Shown here piece after piece: positions 42,855-51,389 of a DNA stretch of 64,000 nt. The notes beneath the pieces are model-generated. The model was not told the DNA's origin and made no database searches. It worked only from the letters and a program-made list of their open reading frames with translations. A program made the translations under genes and the position numbers. The DNA is from DUQX01 sp050948825 (lineage in GTDB: Bacteria > Bacillota > Dethiobacteria > DTU022 > UBA8154). Position 1 is the first letter of the stretch. The number at the start of each line of letters is the position of its first letter. The DNA lies in NCBI GenBank assembly GCA_050948825.1, contig JBMNEO010000007.1:106252-170251 (forward strand), given 5' to 3'.

Positions 42855-43307
42855 TTGAAAGAAATAAAGATCTTGTTTAAAAAACTGGAACATGCAAAAG
42901 ATCTTCCGCTGCCCGCCTATGCAAGTGAAGAAGCCTCGGGGCTGGATCTTCTTGCGGCGGTGGAAAAAAACGTATGGATTGGTCCGGGAGAGATCAAGTT
43001 AATACCCACTGGAATAGCCATGGCGTTACCGCCGGGATATGAAGGACAGATTAGACCAAGAAGTGGACTGGCCTTAAAATATGGTCTGACACTTTTAAAT
43101 GCACCGGGCACTATTGACGCTGATTATCGGGGTGAAATACAGGTAATATTAATCAACCTCGGCAGGGAAAAATATCTTATTCAAAGAGGCGAACGTATAG
43201 CACAGCTCGTTGTTAACGAATTGGCCAGGGTAAAAATTATCGTAGCTGAAAAATTGCCCCCTTCTCAAAGAGGTGAGGGAGGCTTTGGTCACAGCGGAAA
43301 ATTCTAA
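42855..43307 (+). CDS. dut: dUTP diphosphatase
   Basis: A 150-residue trimeric dUTPase. The five motifs are visible: ASGLDLLA, RPRSGLALKYG, APGTIDADYRGEI, RGERIAQLV and GGFGHSG. It keeps uracil out of DNA and supplies dUMP. TTG start with GGAAGGTGA upstream. Confidence 0.94.
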   Translation: MKEIKILFKKLEHAKDLPLPAYASEEASGLDLLAAVEKNVWIGPGEIKLIPTGIAMALPPGYEGQIRPRSGLALKYGLTLLNAPGTIDADYRGEIQVILINLGREKYLIQRGERIAQLVVNELARVKIIVAEKLPPSQRGEGGFGHSGKF

Positions 43308-43414
43308 CCGTAACGGTTAAAAGAACCCTGTGCCGTGCATAGTGTTTATGCATAGAAGAAAACGCCTTGGAAATAATATATTTACAGTGACAATCAAAAT
43401 GAGGAGGCATCAAT

Positions 43415-43912
43415 ATGGCAAAAGCTGTAATAGGCGTTTTCCGCAGCGAAGACCGCGCCAGAGAGGCAATTGATGAGCTTAAAAGAAATGGTTTTGATGA
43501 AAGAGAAATTTCTCTGGTTGCAAAAGATAATAAGGGACAGGGAAATAGGGGGCAATCAGAACACGAACAACGCTTAACAATGGAAGATCAGAACCTGAGT
43601 GAGGGGATGTTTACCGGCAGTGCGCTGGGCGGTATTGCCGGACTGCTCGCTGGCGCGGGAGCTTTGCTGATTCCCGGTGTTGGGCCAATCATCGCAGCCG
43701 GCCCTTTAGCGGCTTTTCTTACCGGTGTTGTGGGTGGCGGCCTTGCCGGTGGCCTTGTAGATTTTGGGATTCCCGAAGAAAGGGGCCGTTATTTTGAAGA
43801 GAGAGTAAAAAAAGGAGATATCCTGGTTACTCTTAAAGCAAATGACGATGAGATTTCGGAAATTGCTTCTATATTGGAAAGTAACGGTGCGGAAGACGTA
43901 GAGTCTCATTAA
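43415..43912 (+). CDS. YflT/GsiB-type general stress protein
   Basis: A 165-residue protein with an N-terminal ferredoxin-like domain (IGVFRSEDRAREAIDELKRNGFDEREISLVAK) and a Gly/Ala-rich hydrophobic hairpin (GGIAGLLAGAGALLIPGVGPIIAAGPLAAFLTGVVGGGLAGGLVDFGIP). Homologues of the heat-induced YflT domain family occur in many Firmicutes; function is unclear. It stands alone between dut and a terminator. Confidence 0.7.
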   Translation: MAKAVIGVFRSEDRAREAIDELKRNGFDEREISLVAKDNKGQGNRGQSEHEQRLTMEDQNLSEGMFTGSALGGIAGLLAGAGALLIPGVGPIIAAGPLAAFLTGVVGGGLAGGLVDFGIPEERGRYFEERVKKGDILVTLKANDDEISEIASILESNGAEDVESH

Positions 43913-44015
43913 TGCTTACCGTTGTAAATATTCATTGTGTAAACCCAATGCTTAACAGGGTGCTCCTTTGATAACCATTTGAAAAATTGCAAGGCAGATT
44001 GCGTTGCTCAACTCT

Positions 44016-44049
44016 AAAACGCGTCATTAAAAGATGACGCGTTTTCCTT
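44016..44049 (+). terminator. Terminator after the stress protein gene
   Basis: AAAACGCGTCAT (44016-44027) pairs perfectly with ATGACGCGTTTT (44034-44045), followed by CCTTT. Confidence 0.75.
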
Positions 44050-44056
44050 TAGCCCG

Positions 44057-44087
44057 TTCACATAATTATCTGCAAGCTCATATGATA
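44057..44087 (+). promoter_or_regulatory. Sigma-K-like promoter of dpaA
   Basis: TTCACA (44057-44062) then 16 bases then CATATGATA (44079-44087) fits the sporulation sigma-K consensus (ACA / CATAnnnTA). In B. subtilis the dipicolinate genes are sigma-K controlled, which supports it. Confidence 0.55.
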
Positions 44088-44128
44088 ATAAAAAATGAGG
44101 AGATCCATTATAAAGGAGGTGCAAGTAA

Positions 44129-45049
44129 TTGGACGTTATTCTCTTGGGGCTGAATATTCTGATAATAGGCGGGGATAGAAGGGAAGTAGAGCTCTACCTT
44201 CATTTGAAAAAAAATGGGGCCAATGTTCACTTATACGGGTTTGAAAAGTACCCGCATTTAGAAAATATCTCTGTTAGTGATAATTTGATCGCATCAATCA
44301 GGCTTTCGCAAGTAATTATAACACCTCTCATGGGCATTGATGCGAATGGAGAGATATATACCCCTTATGCAAAAGAAAAAGTCTATCTGAGTGAGCAGAA
44401 TATTTTACGGGCTATTAATCCAAGGACATTATTAATTGCCGGTCATATCTGGCCTGCGTTAAAGGAAATATTAATTCAACATAATATACTGGTTTGTGAA
44501 ACAAGGGAAATGGATGAAATATCGGTCCCCGGTGCCATACCGACTGCCGAGGGCGCAATACAGGTTGCTATGGAGAATACAGAGAGTACAATCCATAACA
44601 GCAAGGTTCTGGTTCTTGGTTATGGACGCTGCGGTTCAATATTAGCCCTTACCTTAAAAGCCCTGGGAGCCGAAGTAACCGTTGCAGTCCGGAGAAAAAA
44701 AGTGCTTTCCTGGATTGAAGCCTACAAGATGAAGCCTTTACCGCTGAATTCTTTGGCGGAGGAAATTGGAAAATTCGATATAATATTTAATACTATTCCT
44801 GCCCCCGTTTTGGATGCTGAAGTTCTTTACCGCGTTAAAAAAAGCACTCTTATTTTGGATATCGCTACTTCCCCGGGGGGAGTTGATTTTGCAGCAGCTG
44901 AAAGATTGCATATCCAGGCAATCTCTCTGCCGGGGTTACCGGGGAGGGTTGCACCGAAAACAGCAGCAAATATTTTATGTAAGGTTTACCCGGATATAAT
45001 CGTCTCCTCATTGAAAAGAGGTGATAAGCTTGAGCCTTCAAGGAATTAA
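44129..45049 (+). CDS. dpaA: Dipicolinate synthase subunit A
   Basis: A 306-residue protein matching SpoVFA: ILIIGGDRREVELYLHL at the start, VLVLGYGRCGSILALTLKALGAEVTVAVRR (Rossmann) and DIATSPGGVDFAAAERL. With DpaB it oxidises 2,3-dihydrodipicolinate to dipicolinic acid for spore heat resistance. TTG start with AAAGGAGGTGC. Evidence that the organism makes spores. Confidence 0.93.
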   Translation: MDVILLGLNILIIGGDRREVELYLHLKKNGANVHLYGFEKYPHLENISVSDNLIASIRLSQVIITPLMGIDANGEIYTPYAKEKVYLSEQNILRAINPRTLLIAGHIWPALKEILIQHNILVCETREMDEISVPGAIPTAEGAIQVAMENTESTIHNSKVLVLGYGRCGSILALTLKALGAEVTVAVRRKKVLSWIEAYKMKPLPLNSLAEEIGKFDIIFNTIPAPVLDAEVLYRVKKSTLILDIATSPGGVDFAAAERLHIQAISLPGLPGRVAPKTAANILCKVYPDIIVSSLKRGDKLEPSRN

Positions 45050-45629
45050 AATAGGCCTGGCGATAACCGGTTCACATTGCACAATGGATAAAATGTTCAT
45101 TCAGCTAGAAAACCTGCGATTGGCAGGAGCATTTATTTATCCTATAATATCCCCTGCCGTTCGGTATACCAGTACTCGCTATGGGGAGGCAAAAATACTA
45201 AGGGAAAAGGTGGAGGCAATTACCGGAAATAATATAATTGAAGAAATTGTCGATGCGGAACCGATTGGGCCTCAAAAACTTTTTGATATAATTGTCATAG
45301 CCCCCTGCACGGGCAATACTCTCGCCAAGCTCGCTAACGGAATAAGCGATACCGCTGTATTGATGGCAGCAAAAGCACAGCTAAGAAATCAGCGGCCGGT
45401 AGTACTGAGCATAGCTACAAATGATGGCCTGGGCATAAATGCCAAAAACATCGGGATCTTGCTGGCTACAAAAAATATTTTTATGGTGCCATTCGGACAG
45501 GATGATCCGATACAAAAACCCAATTCACTTGTTTCCCAGATGGATTTGCTGCCGCTAACCATAGAAAAAGCGCTGATAAAAGAACAAATTCAGCCCCTTT
45601 TGGTTTGCAACCCCTCATCCTCGGGATAG
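45030..45629 (+). CDS. dpaB: Dipicolinate synthase subunit B
   Basis: A flavoprotein-fold subunit of about 199 residues (SpoVFB). IGLAITGSHCTMDKMFIQLENL and IVIAPCTGNTLAKLANGISDTAVLMAAKAQLR are the flavin-binding segments typical of this decarboxylase-like family. TTG 45030 has AGAGGTGAT just upstream; GTG 45021 is also in frame. The gene overlaps dpaA. Confidence 0.92.
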   Translation: MSLQGIKIGLAITGSHCTMDKMFIQLENLRLAGAFIYPIISPAVRYTSTRYGEAKILREKVEAITGNNIIEEIVDAEPIGPQKLFDIIVIAPCTGNTLAKLANGISDTAVLMAAKAQLRNQRPVVLSIATNDGLGINAKNIGILLATKNIFMVPFGQDDPIQKPNSLVSQMDLLPLTIEKALIKEQIQPLLVCNPSSSG

Positions 45630-45668
45630 AGAGAAAAATCCGTATGTACAAAATAAATATTGTGGTAA

Positions 45669-45697
45669 TTGATCATCACTTTTTATTCTGATATAAT
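45669..45697 (+). promoter_or_regulatory. Promoter of dapA
   Basis: TTGATC (45669-45674), 17 bases, TATAAT (45692-45697). It permits vegetative expression of dapA apart from the sporulation promoter of dpaAB. Confidence 0.6.
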
Positions 45698-45729
45698 GGC
45701 TAAGAAATATGGGATGGAGGTATTAGCCC

Positions 45730-46614
45730 ATGCAGAATACTTTTGGAACTTTACTTACAGCAATGATTACTCCTTTCGACAGGCAACAACGGGTAAACTA
45801 TGAGCAAGTTGCCGAACTGGCAAAATATCTTGCAGGCCGGGGTTCCGATGGTCTGGTTATTACAGGAACAACAGGGGAATCCCCCGCTCTTTCAAATGAA
45901 GAAAAATTTCGCATTTATGATACTGTAGTGAGGACAGTCAAGGGAAAGACCAAGGTAATTGCCGGTACCGGGTGCAATTCAACTCTATCAACAATTGAAA
46001 CAAGCAAGAAAGCTGAGGAAATAGGGGTAGACGGGCTAATGCTGGTTGTTCCCTATTATAATAAGCCGCCTCAAGAAGGTCTCTACCTGCATTTTAAAAG
46101 TGTTGCCGATGCTGTATCGCTACCGATAATGTTATATAATGTACCTGGCAGAACTGCAGTTAACCTTTCTGCAGCTACAACCTTGAAATTGGCGGAGATT
46201 GATAATATCGTTGCCGTAAAAGAAGCAAGCGGTAATCTGGAACAGATTACATATATCTGTAAAGGGGCTCCGGCTGGTTTTGATGTATACAGCGGTGACG
46301 ATTCCCTAACTCTTCCTGTTTTAAGTGTCGGTGGAAAAGGAGTAGTCAGCGTTGCTTCTCATCTTGTTGGATTGGAGATAAAAGCAATGATTAATTCTTT
46401 TTTTGAAGGGAAGGTTGAAGAAGCAGCAAAGAAACACCAGTTCCTAATGCCATTGTTTAAGGCTTTATTTGCTATAACCAATCCGATTCCGGTTAAGGCT
46501 GCTCTCAATATGGCAGGCATCGATGCGGGAAGGACCAGATTGCCGCTAAGCGGTATGCCGGAAAATATGGCGGCGGATTTGTTTGACTTGCTAAAAAACT
46601 ATGGAATTGTTTGA
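45730..46614 (+). CDS. dapA: 4-hydroxy-tetrahydrodipicolinate synthase
   Basis: A 294-residue TIM-barrel aldolase. GTTGESPALSNEEK, YNVPGRTAVNL and VAVKEASGNLEQI (Schiff-base Lys) mark the active site. It supplies the precursor of lysine, meso-diaminopimelate and, through DpaAB, dipicolinate. The gene has AUG with TGGAGG upstream and ends at a good terminator. Confidence 0.96.
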   Translation: MQNTFGTLLTAMITPFDRQQRVNYEQVAELAKYLAGRGSDGLVITGTTGESPALSNEEKFRIYDTVVRTVKGKTKVIAGTGCNSTLSTIETSKKAEEIGVDGLMLVVPYYNKPPQEGLYLHFKSVADAVSLPIMLYNVPGRTAVNLSAATTLKLAEIDNIVAVKEASGNLEQITYICKGAPAGFDVYSGDDSLTLPVLSVGGKGVVSVASHLVGLEIKAMINSFFEGKVEEAAKKHQFLMPLFKALFAITNPIPVKAALNMAGIDAGRTRLPLSGMPENMAADLFDLLKNYGIV

Positions 46615-46639
46615 AAAGCAATATCCCCTTTTTTCTTTG

Positions 46640-46665
46640 ATGCTCCTTTTATAAGGAGCATTTTT
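46640..46665 (+). terminator. Terminator after dapA
   Basis: ATGCTCCTT (46640-46648) pairs with AAGGAGCAT (46653-46661), followed by a T-run. Confidence 0.8.
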
Positions 46666-46753
46666 AAATTTGCTCTTAATTATGTTTTAAAGTATAATAA
46701 TAATAATTGAAAGGGAACGGAAAATATGGATTGAAGAGAGGTGCTATTTTTTT

Positions 46754-48439
46754 TTGCGAAACAAAGAAAAACTAAAAAAAGAGGCAGACAAACTTTTTAT
46801 TATACCCCTTGGCGGTATAGGTGAAATAGGAAAAAATATGTTTGCCATTAATTATGATCAGGATATTGTAATTCTGGATGCCGGCCTGATGTTTCCGGAA
46901 GAAGAGATGCTGGGGGTTGATATAGTTATACCGGATATCACTTATCTGATGGAAAACAGAGGTAAAATTAGAGCTATATTCCTTTCGCATGGCCATGAGG
47001 ATCATATCGGAGGATTGCCTTATATTTTACCCAAAATTAACGTTCCAGTTTATGGAACAAAGCTTACGCTGGGTTTGTTAAGAATTAAATTGGAAGAGTC
47101 CGGATTGCTTCATAATACGACATTAATCGAAATTAAGCCAGGTGATATAATTGAAACCGGCCGGATAAAGGTAAGCTTTTTCACTACAAATCACAGTATA
47201 CCGGATTCAGTTGGCATTGTATTAAACACTCCTGTAGGCAATGTAGTATATACGAGTGATTTTAAATTTGATCATACTCCGGTACAGGGCAAAATAACAG
47301 ATTTCTACAGCCTTGCTGAAATTGGTAAAGAAGGTGTGCTGGTTGCTTTATCTGATAGCACCAATGCCGAGCGCCCCGGCTATACTCGTTCAGAAAAGGA
47401 ATTAGGTGAAAAATTAATTGATATCTTTAGCTCAGCCGAAGGTAGAATAATAACCGTTACTTTTGCTTCCAATGTCCATCGTATTCAACAAATAGTGAAC
47501 GCTGCCGATTATTCCGGAAGAAAGCTTGTTGTAGATGGTTGGAGCATGGTTAATGTTGTAGAAATTGCACAAAAGCTTGGTTATCTCAATATTCCCAGAG
47601 GCATGCTCTTAGATATCGATGAAGTAAACAAGGTACCAAAGAGGCAGGTAGCGATATTGACTACAGGGACTCAGGGAGAACCGATGTCCGCTCTTGCAAG
47701 GCTGGCTAACGCGAATCATAGGAAACTGGAAATCATTCCACAGGATACGGTGGTAATTGCTGCCACCCCTATACCTGGCAATGAAAAATTGGTTTCCAGA
47801 ACGATAGATAATCTTTTCCGGAGAGGTGCCCAGGTAGTATATGAGGCTGTATCGGGTATCCACGTTTCCGGCCATGCCAGCCAGGAAGAGTTAAAGCTGA
47901 TGCTTAGATTACTTCGTCCCCGTTATTTAATACCTGTTCATGGGGAATTCCGTCATCTGATTCATCATGCTGATCTGGCGGAAAGCCTCGGGATGGATAA
48001 AGAAAATATTTTTATAGTAGAAAACGGTACAGTTATGGAATTTTCATCCTCTTCAGGGAGAGTGGCAACAACTGTTCAGGCAGGAGGAATCTATGTCGAC
48101 GGGCTCGGTGTCGGCGATGTGGGAAATATTGTATTAAGGGACAGAAAGGTTCTATCCAGGGACGGGATTTTTATAATTGTCATGATTATCGATACAAAGG
48201 AGAAACGGATAGTATCCGGTCCGGATATTGTATCCAGGGGATTTGTCTATGTAAAAGAATCCGAGGAACTGCTGGAAGAAGCCAAGGAAAATGTATCCCA
48301 TGTTCTGGATTCATTATTGCAAAAGAAAATAAGCGATTGGCCTACTATTAAAAATACTATTAAAGATTCGGTGGGTAAGCTGCTCTGGGAGAAGACTGGC
48401 AGAAAGCCGATGATTTTGCCGATAATTATGGAAATCTGA
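46754..48439 (+). CDS. rnj: Ribonuclease J
   Basis: A 561-residue metallo-beta-lactamase/beta-CASP ribonuclease. HGHEDHIGG is the zinc motif, SDSTNAERPGYTRSE marks beta-CASP, HVSGHASQEELK motif B and PVHGEFRHL motif C. It acts as 5'-exo- and endonuclease in RNA turnover. TTG start after a T10 run, with GAGGTG 11 bases upstream. The position behind dapA is common in Clostridia. Only one RNase J gene is in the window, so J1 or J2 cannot be told. Confidence 0.92.
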   Translation: MRNKEKLKKEADKLFIIPLGGIGEIGKNMFAINYDQDIVILDAGLMFPEEEMLGVDIVIPDITYLMENRGKIRAIFLSHGHEDHIGGLPYILPKINVPVYGTKLTLGLLRIKLEESGLLHNTTLIEIKPGDIIETGRIKVSFFTTNHSIPDSVGIVLNTPVGNVVYTSDFKFDHTPVQGKITDFYSLAEIGKEGVLVALSDSTNAERPGYTRSEKELGEKLIDIFSSAEGRIITVTFASNVHRIQQIVNAADYSGRKLVVDGWSMVNVVEIAQKLGYLNIPRGMLLDIDEVNKVPKRQVAILTTGTQGEPMSALARLANANHRKLEIIPQDTVVIAATPIPGNEKLVSRTIDNLFRRGAQVVYEAVSGIHVSGHASQEELKLMLRLLRPRYLIPVHGEFRHLIHHADLAESLGMDKENIFIVENGTVMEFSSSSGRVATTVQAGGIYVDGLGVGDVGNIVLRDRKVLSRDGIFIIVMIIDTKEKRIVSGPDIVSRGFVYVKESEELLEEAKENVSHVLDSLLQKKISDWPTIKNTIKDSVGKLLWEKTGRKPMILPIIMEI

Positions 48440-48447
48440 TCGTTAAA

Positions 48448-48476
48448 CATTTGGCAAACATTCGGCAAACATATGG
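48448..48476 (+). repeat. 11-base tandem repeats upstream of the ModE-like gene
   Basis: CATTTGGCAAA (48448-48458), CATTCGGCAAA (48459-48469) and a partial CATATGG (48470-48476) repeat in phase with about one DNA turn, as expected for a repeated regulator half-site. Confidence 0.5.
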
Positions 48477-48523
48477 AAAGAGAGAACCTTCGTTTTTTTA
48501 TTTCGCAGAACAGGAGGATTTTA

Positions 48524-48874
48524 ATGGTTTTAACTCTAAACTGTAAAATCTGGGTAGAGAGCAATGGCCAAAAAGTGTTCGGTGACGGCCCCTGTGAAAT
48601 TTTGCAGAGAGTTAAGCATACCGGTTCTTTACGTATGGCTGCCACGGAGATGAATATGTCCTACAGCCAGGCATGGAAACTAATCGATGATTTAGAGTCC
48701 AAACTGGGTTTTACACTGCTTTATAAAAAGGCAGGGGGGCATTCAGGCGGCGGGTCCGTTCTAACTGAAAAGGGAGAAGATCTTGCAGAGACATATACCC
48801 AATTTCGGCGTGAAGCTCAAGAATCATTGGAAATAATATTTGAAAAGCATTTTATTCAAAGAGGAGAAAAATGA
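48524..48874 (+). CDS. ModE-like winged-helix regulator
   Basis: A 116-residue protein: an N-terminal strand followed by the LysR/ModE winged helix TGSLRMAATEMNMSYSQAWKLIDDLESKLGFTLLYKKAGGHSGGGSVLTEKGEDLA. It lacks the C-terminal molybdate-binding (TOBE) domain of full ModE. ATG 48524 has AGGAGG just upstream; earlier starts do not. The gene overlaps the YqeC-MocA fusion by 4 bases, so it probably controls molybdenum hydroxylase maturation. Confidence 0.82.
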   Translation: MVLTLNCKIWVESNGQKVFGDGPCEILQRVKHTGSLRMAATEMNMSYSQAWKLIDDLESKLGFTLLYKKAGGHSGGGSVLTEKGEDLAETYTQFRREAQESLEIIFEKHFIQRGEK

Positions 48875-50265
48875 ATCCGTTAAGCCTGGTGGACAGTTTG
48901 CAGCTTGGAGAAAGAGAAATAGTAGCAATATATGGAGCAGGCGGTAAAACCTCGCTGCTTTACCGGTTTGCTCGTGAATTGTCCGGTTTAAAAAAGAAAG
49001 TAATCTTAACGACTACGACCAAGATTTATAAGCCTGGCAAAATACCATGTGTTATCTGCTCCGAATTGAAGAAAGCCCTGGTGGAATTGCAGCGGGAACT
49101 GGGGTCAAATGATCTGGTGGCTCTTGGCAGTTCTCTTTTACCAGAAAACAAATTGGCAGGAATTGATCTGTCATGGGTTGAGGAGATTCATTCCCTGGGG
49201 GCAGCACCTTATATCCTTGTTGAAGCTGATGGCGCTGCAGGAAAACCGATAAAAGGTTATGCCCCCTATGAACCTGTTCTGCCTCCGGCTTCAACAATTA
49301 TCATTCCCCTTTTAGGCCTGGATGCTCTGGGGTTGTTTCCGGATAAAAGGTTTATCCACAGGCCGGAGCTTCTTTTAAAGATAACGGGATCTGCACCCGG
49401 GGAGCAACTTTCCGAAGAACATCTGCTCCGGTGTCTTAAATATATGATCGAACTGGGCACTGAAATGTCGCCGGAAGCCCGCATTATCCCCGTTTTAAAT
49501 AAGGTTGACCTTCTTCAAGATAAGGAAATGCCAGGGATGATCGCCAAAGGTACTGTCGCCGGTACCTTTTTAGAAGAACCCGCCCTTGATCGTTTTTTAT
49601 TTACATCGCTCAGGGAAGAGGTTGCACTTAAGTATATCTTTGATCTGTCCGGCCGTTTTTCCAGGCCTTTTATTACCTGTGTTGTTCTGGCTGCAGGTTC
49701 TTCCTATCGCATGGGGGCCAATAAACTTTCTCTAAAAATAAATGATCAGACGCTGCTGGATCTTTCCTTAAAAAATGTTTTCAAATCGCGGGTAGATGAA
49801 GTGATTCTGGTGACCAGACCCGGATTTATCTTTCCGCCGCATACCCTGGAAATTTTAAATGACCCAAAAGTGAAAGTAGTGACCAATAATAATCACCTTG
49901 AGGGAATTGCCTCATCTTTGAAAACCGGCATTGCCGCTTCTCATCCTCTGGCACAGGGTATTATCTTTACGCTTGCCGATCAGCCCTTTATACCTCCTGA
50001 AGTGTATGATTTACTCATAAAGGAATATGCTTCCAGCCTTAATATGCTAACGTGCCCTTTATATAAAGGTAAACGGGGCAATCCGGTGCTCTTCGACAGG
50101 CGCACCTGGCCGCAGCTGATGAGGTTGGAAGGGGATGAAGGCGGAAGGCAGATTATCTCCTCTATTCCTGATAGGGAAAAATGCTATGTAGAGACTTTAT
50201 TTCCAGGAATACTTGTGGATATTGATACACCTGAGGATCTTCAATACTATGCCAACGGCATATAG
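48871..50265 (+). CDS. YqeC-MocA fusion for molybdenum hydroxylase maturation
   Basis: A 464-residue two-domain protein. Residues 1-~245 form the YqeC P-loop domain (AIYGAGGKTSLLYRF, VEADGAAGKPIKGY) found with selenium-dependent molybdenum hydroxylases; residues ~260-464 form a MobA-like nucleotidyltransferase (VVLAAGSSYRMGANKLSL, LADQPF, GDEGGRQI), fitting MocA, which makes molybdopterin cytosine dinucleotide. The MocA form serves xanthine-oxidase type enzymes, not DMSO-reductase types. No such enzyme is in the window. Confidence 0.82.
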   Translation: MNPLSLVDSLQLGEREIVAIYGAGGKTSLLYRFARELSGLKKKVILTTTTKIYKPGKIPCVICSELKKALVELQRELGSNDLVALGSSLLPENKLAGIDLSWVEEIHSLGAAPYILVEADGAAGKPIKGYAPYEPVLPPASTIIIPLLGLDALGLFPDKRFIHRPELLLKITGSAPGEQLSEEHLLRCLKYMIELGTEMSPEARIIPVLNKVDLLQDKEMPGMIAKGTVAGTFLEEPALDRFLFTSLREEVALKYIFDLSGRFSRPFITCVVLAAGSSYRMGANKLSLKINDQTLLDLSLKNVFKSRVDEVILVTRPGFIFPPHTLEILNDPKVKVVTNNNHLEGIASSLKTGIAASHPLAQGIIFTLADQPFIPPEVYDLLIKEYASSLNMLTCPLYKGKRGNPVLFDRRTWPQLMRLEGDEGGRQIISSIPDREKCYVETLFPGILVDIDTPEDLQYYANGI

Positions 50266-50276
50266 CGCCGGAGAAG

Positions 50277-50504
50277 CTATTGTACAATATCCCATTTCAG
50301 CCTGATTTCCTTTCCCGGTTGGAGAGCGGGATGAAGATAATCGTTAAGATCACTGCTGTTTAACCGGACTATTTTTGCGCTGTTATTTGACGTTATTTCC
50401 ACCTCAATAAATCCCCTGTTGAAAGGTATCTGGAAATAGACCGGCCTGTGTTCCTCACTGCCCTTCATCACGATCTCCGGTGGTATCGGCGTGTAGAGTA
50501 TCAT
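50277..50504 (-). CDS. ylzJ: YlzJ-like protein
   Basis: A 75-residue protein starting MILYTPIPPEIV, the hallmark of YlzJ; the C-terminal part ends in PGKEIRLKW. Function unknown. It overlaps tepA by 50 bases in another frame, as the two genes are linked in Bacillus too. Confidence 0.75.
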   Translation of the reverse strand: MILYTPIPPEIVMKGSEEHRPVYFQIPFNRGFIEVEITSNNSAKIVRLNSSDLNDYLHPALQPGKEIRLKWDIVQ

Positions 50505-51258
50505 GATATTGCTTATCTCCTTCTTTTTTCTTGTTTATCATTGCTCTGAGTTTGTTTACAGCTCTTGAAAGTCCTCCAACCTCGTCAATCAATCCAACAT
50601 CCACCGCTTCATGGCCAACCAGCACTGTCCCGATATCCCTTCCAAGCTGTCCGGTATTAAACATCAATTCCTTAAATTTTTCTTTAGATACTCTGGAATG
50701 ACTGGAAACAAAATCAATAATTCTTTCCTGCATCTTATCAAGATATTCAAATACCTGGCTTACCCCAACAATCAAGCCCGTTAATCTAATTGGATGAATG
50801 GTCATGGTGGCGGTCTCAGCAATTAATGAGTAATCACAACCGCAGGAGATCACGACCCCGATAGAATGCCCCCCTCCCAAAACCAGTGAAACGGTGGGTT
50901 TAGAGAGAGTGTTGATCATCTCGGCGATGGCCAACCCTGCTTCTACGTCACCGCCTACTGTGTTAAGGATAATTAAAGCTCCTTTAATTTTTGGGTTTTG
51001 CTCTACCGCTACCAGCTGGGGTATAACATGTTCATATTTTGTCGTTTTATTTTGAGGAGGCAGCACCATATGACCTTCTATCTGCCCGATAATCGTTAAG
51101 GTAAATATATCATTATCCGGCTTTGGTAGAGTTAATTGACCTAATTGGGTAATTGTTTTACTTGAAGGTTCATATTCCATCCCCTCTGCAGGTTGCTCCG
51201 GATTATCGTTTTCCGGCTCTACAGTATGTGAGCAGTATTCAGAGTCGAATATCTTCAA
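50455..51258 (-). CDS. tepA: ClpP-like translocation-enhancing serine protease TepA
   Basis: A 267-residue protein with a ClpP fold. GGGHSIGVVIS carries the catalytic Ser, TIHPIRLTG the His; a low-complexity N-terminal tail precedes. The protein is linked to protein secretion and spore formation in B. subtilis (YmfB). TTG start with GGGGCGAT upstream. Confidence 0.85.
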   Translation of the reverse strand: MKIFDSEYCSHTVEPENDNPEQPAEGMEYEPSSKTITQLGQLTLPKPDNDIFTLTIIGQIEGHMVLPPQNKTTKYEHVIPQLVAVEQNPKIKGALIILNTVGGDVEAGLAIAEMINTLSKPTVSLVLGGGHSIGVVISCGCDYSLIAETATMTIHPIRLTGLIVGVSQVFEYLDKMQERIIDFVSSHSRVSKEKFKELMFNTGQLGRDIGTVLVGHEAVDVGLIDEVGGLSRAVNKLRAMINKKKEGDKQYHDTLHADTTGDRDEGQ

Positions 51259-51389
51259 AGTTATCGCCCCTTTCGCACTATAATTTTCCCCAAAAAGACT
51301 ATTATTATCAGATATCGCTACCCTTATAAATTGGAAGAATATGTTCTATTTGTCCTCTTCTTTAATAAAATCAAAAGAGGAGGTTAACA

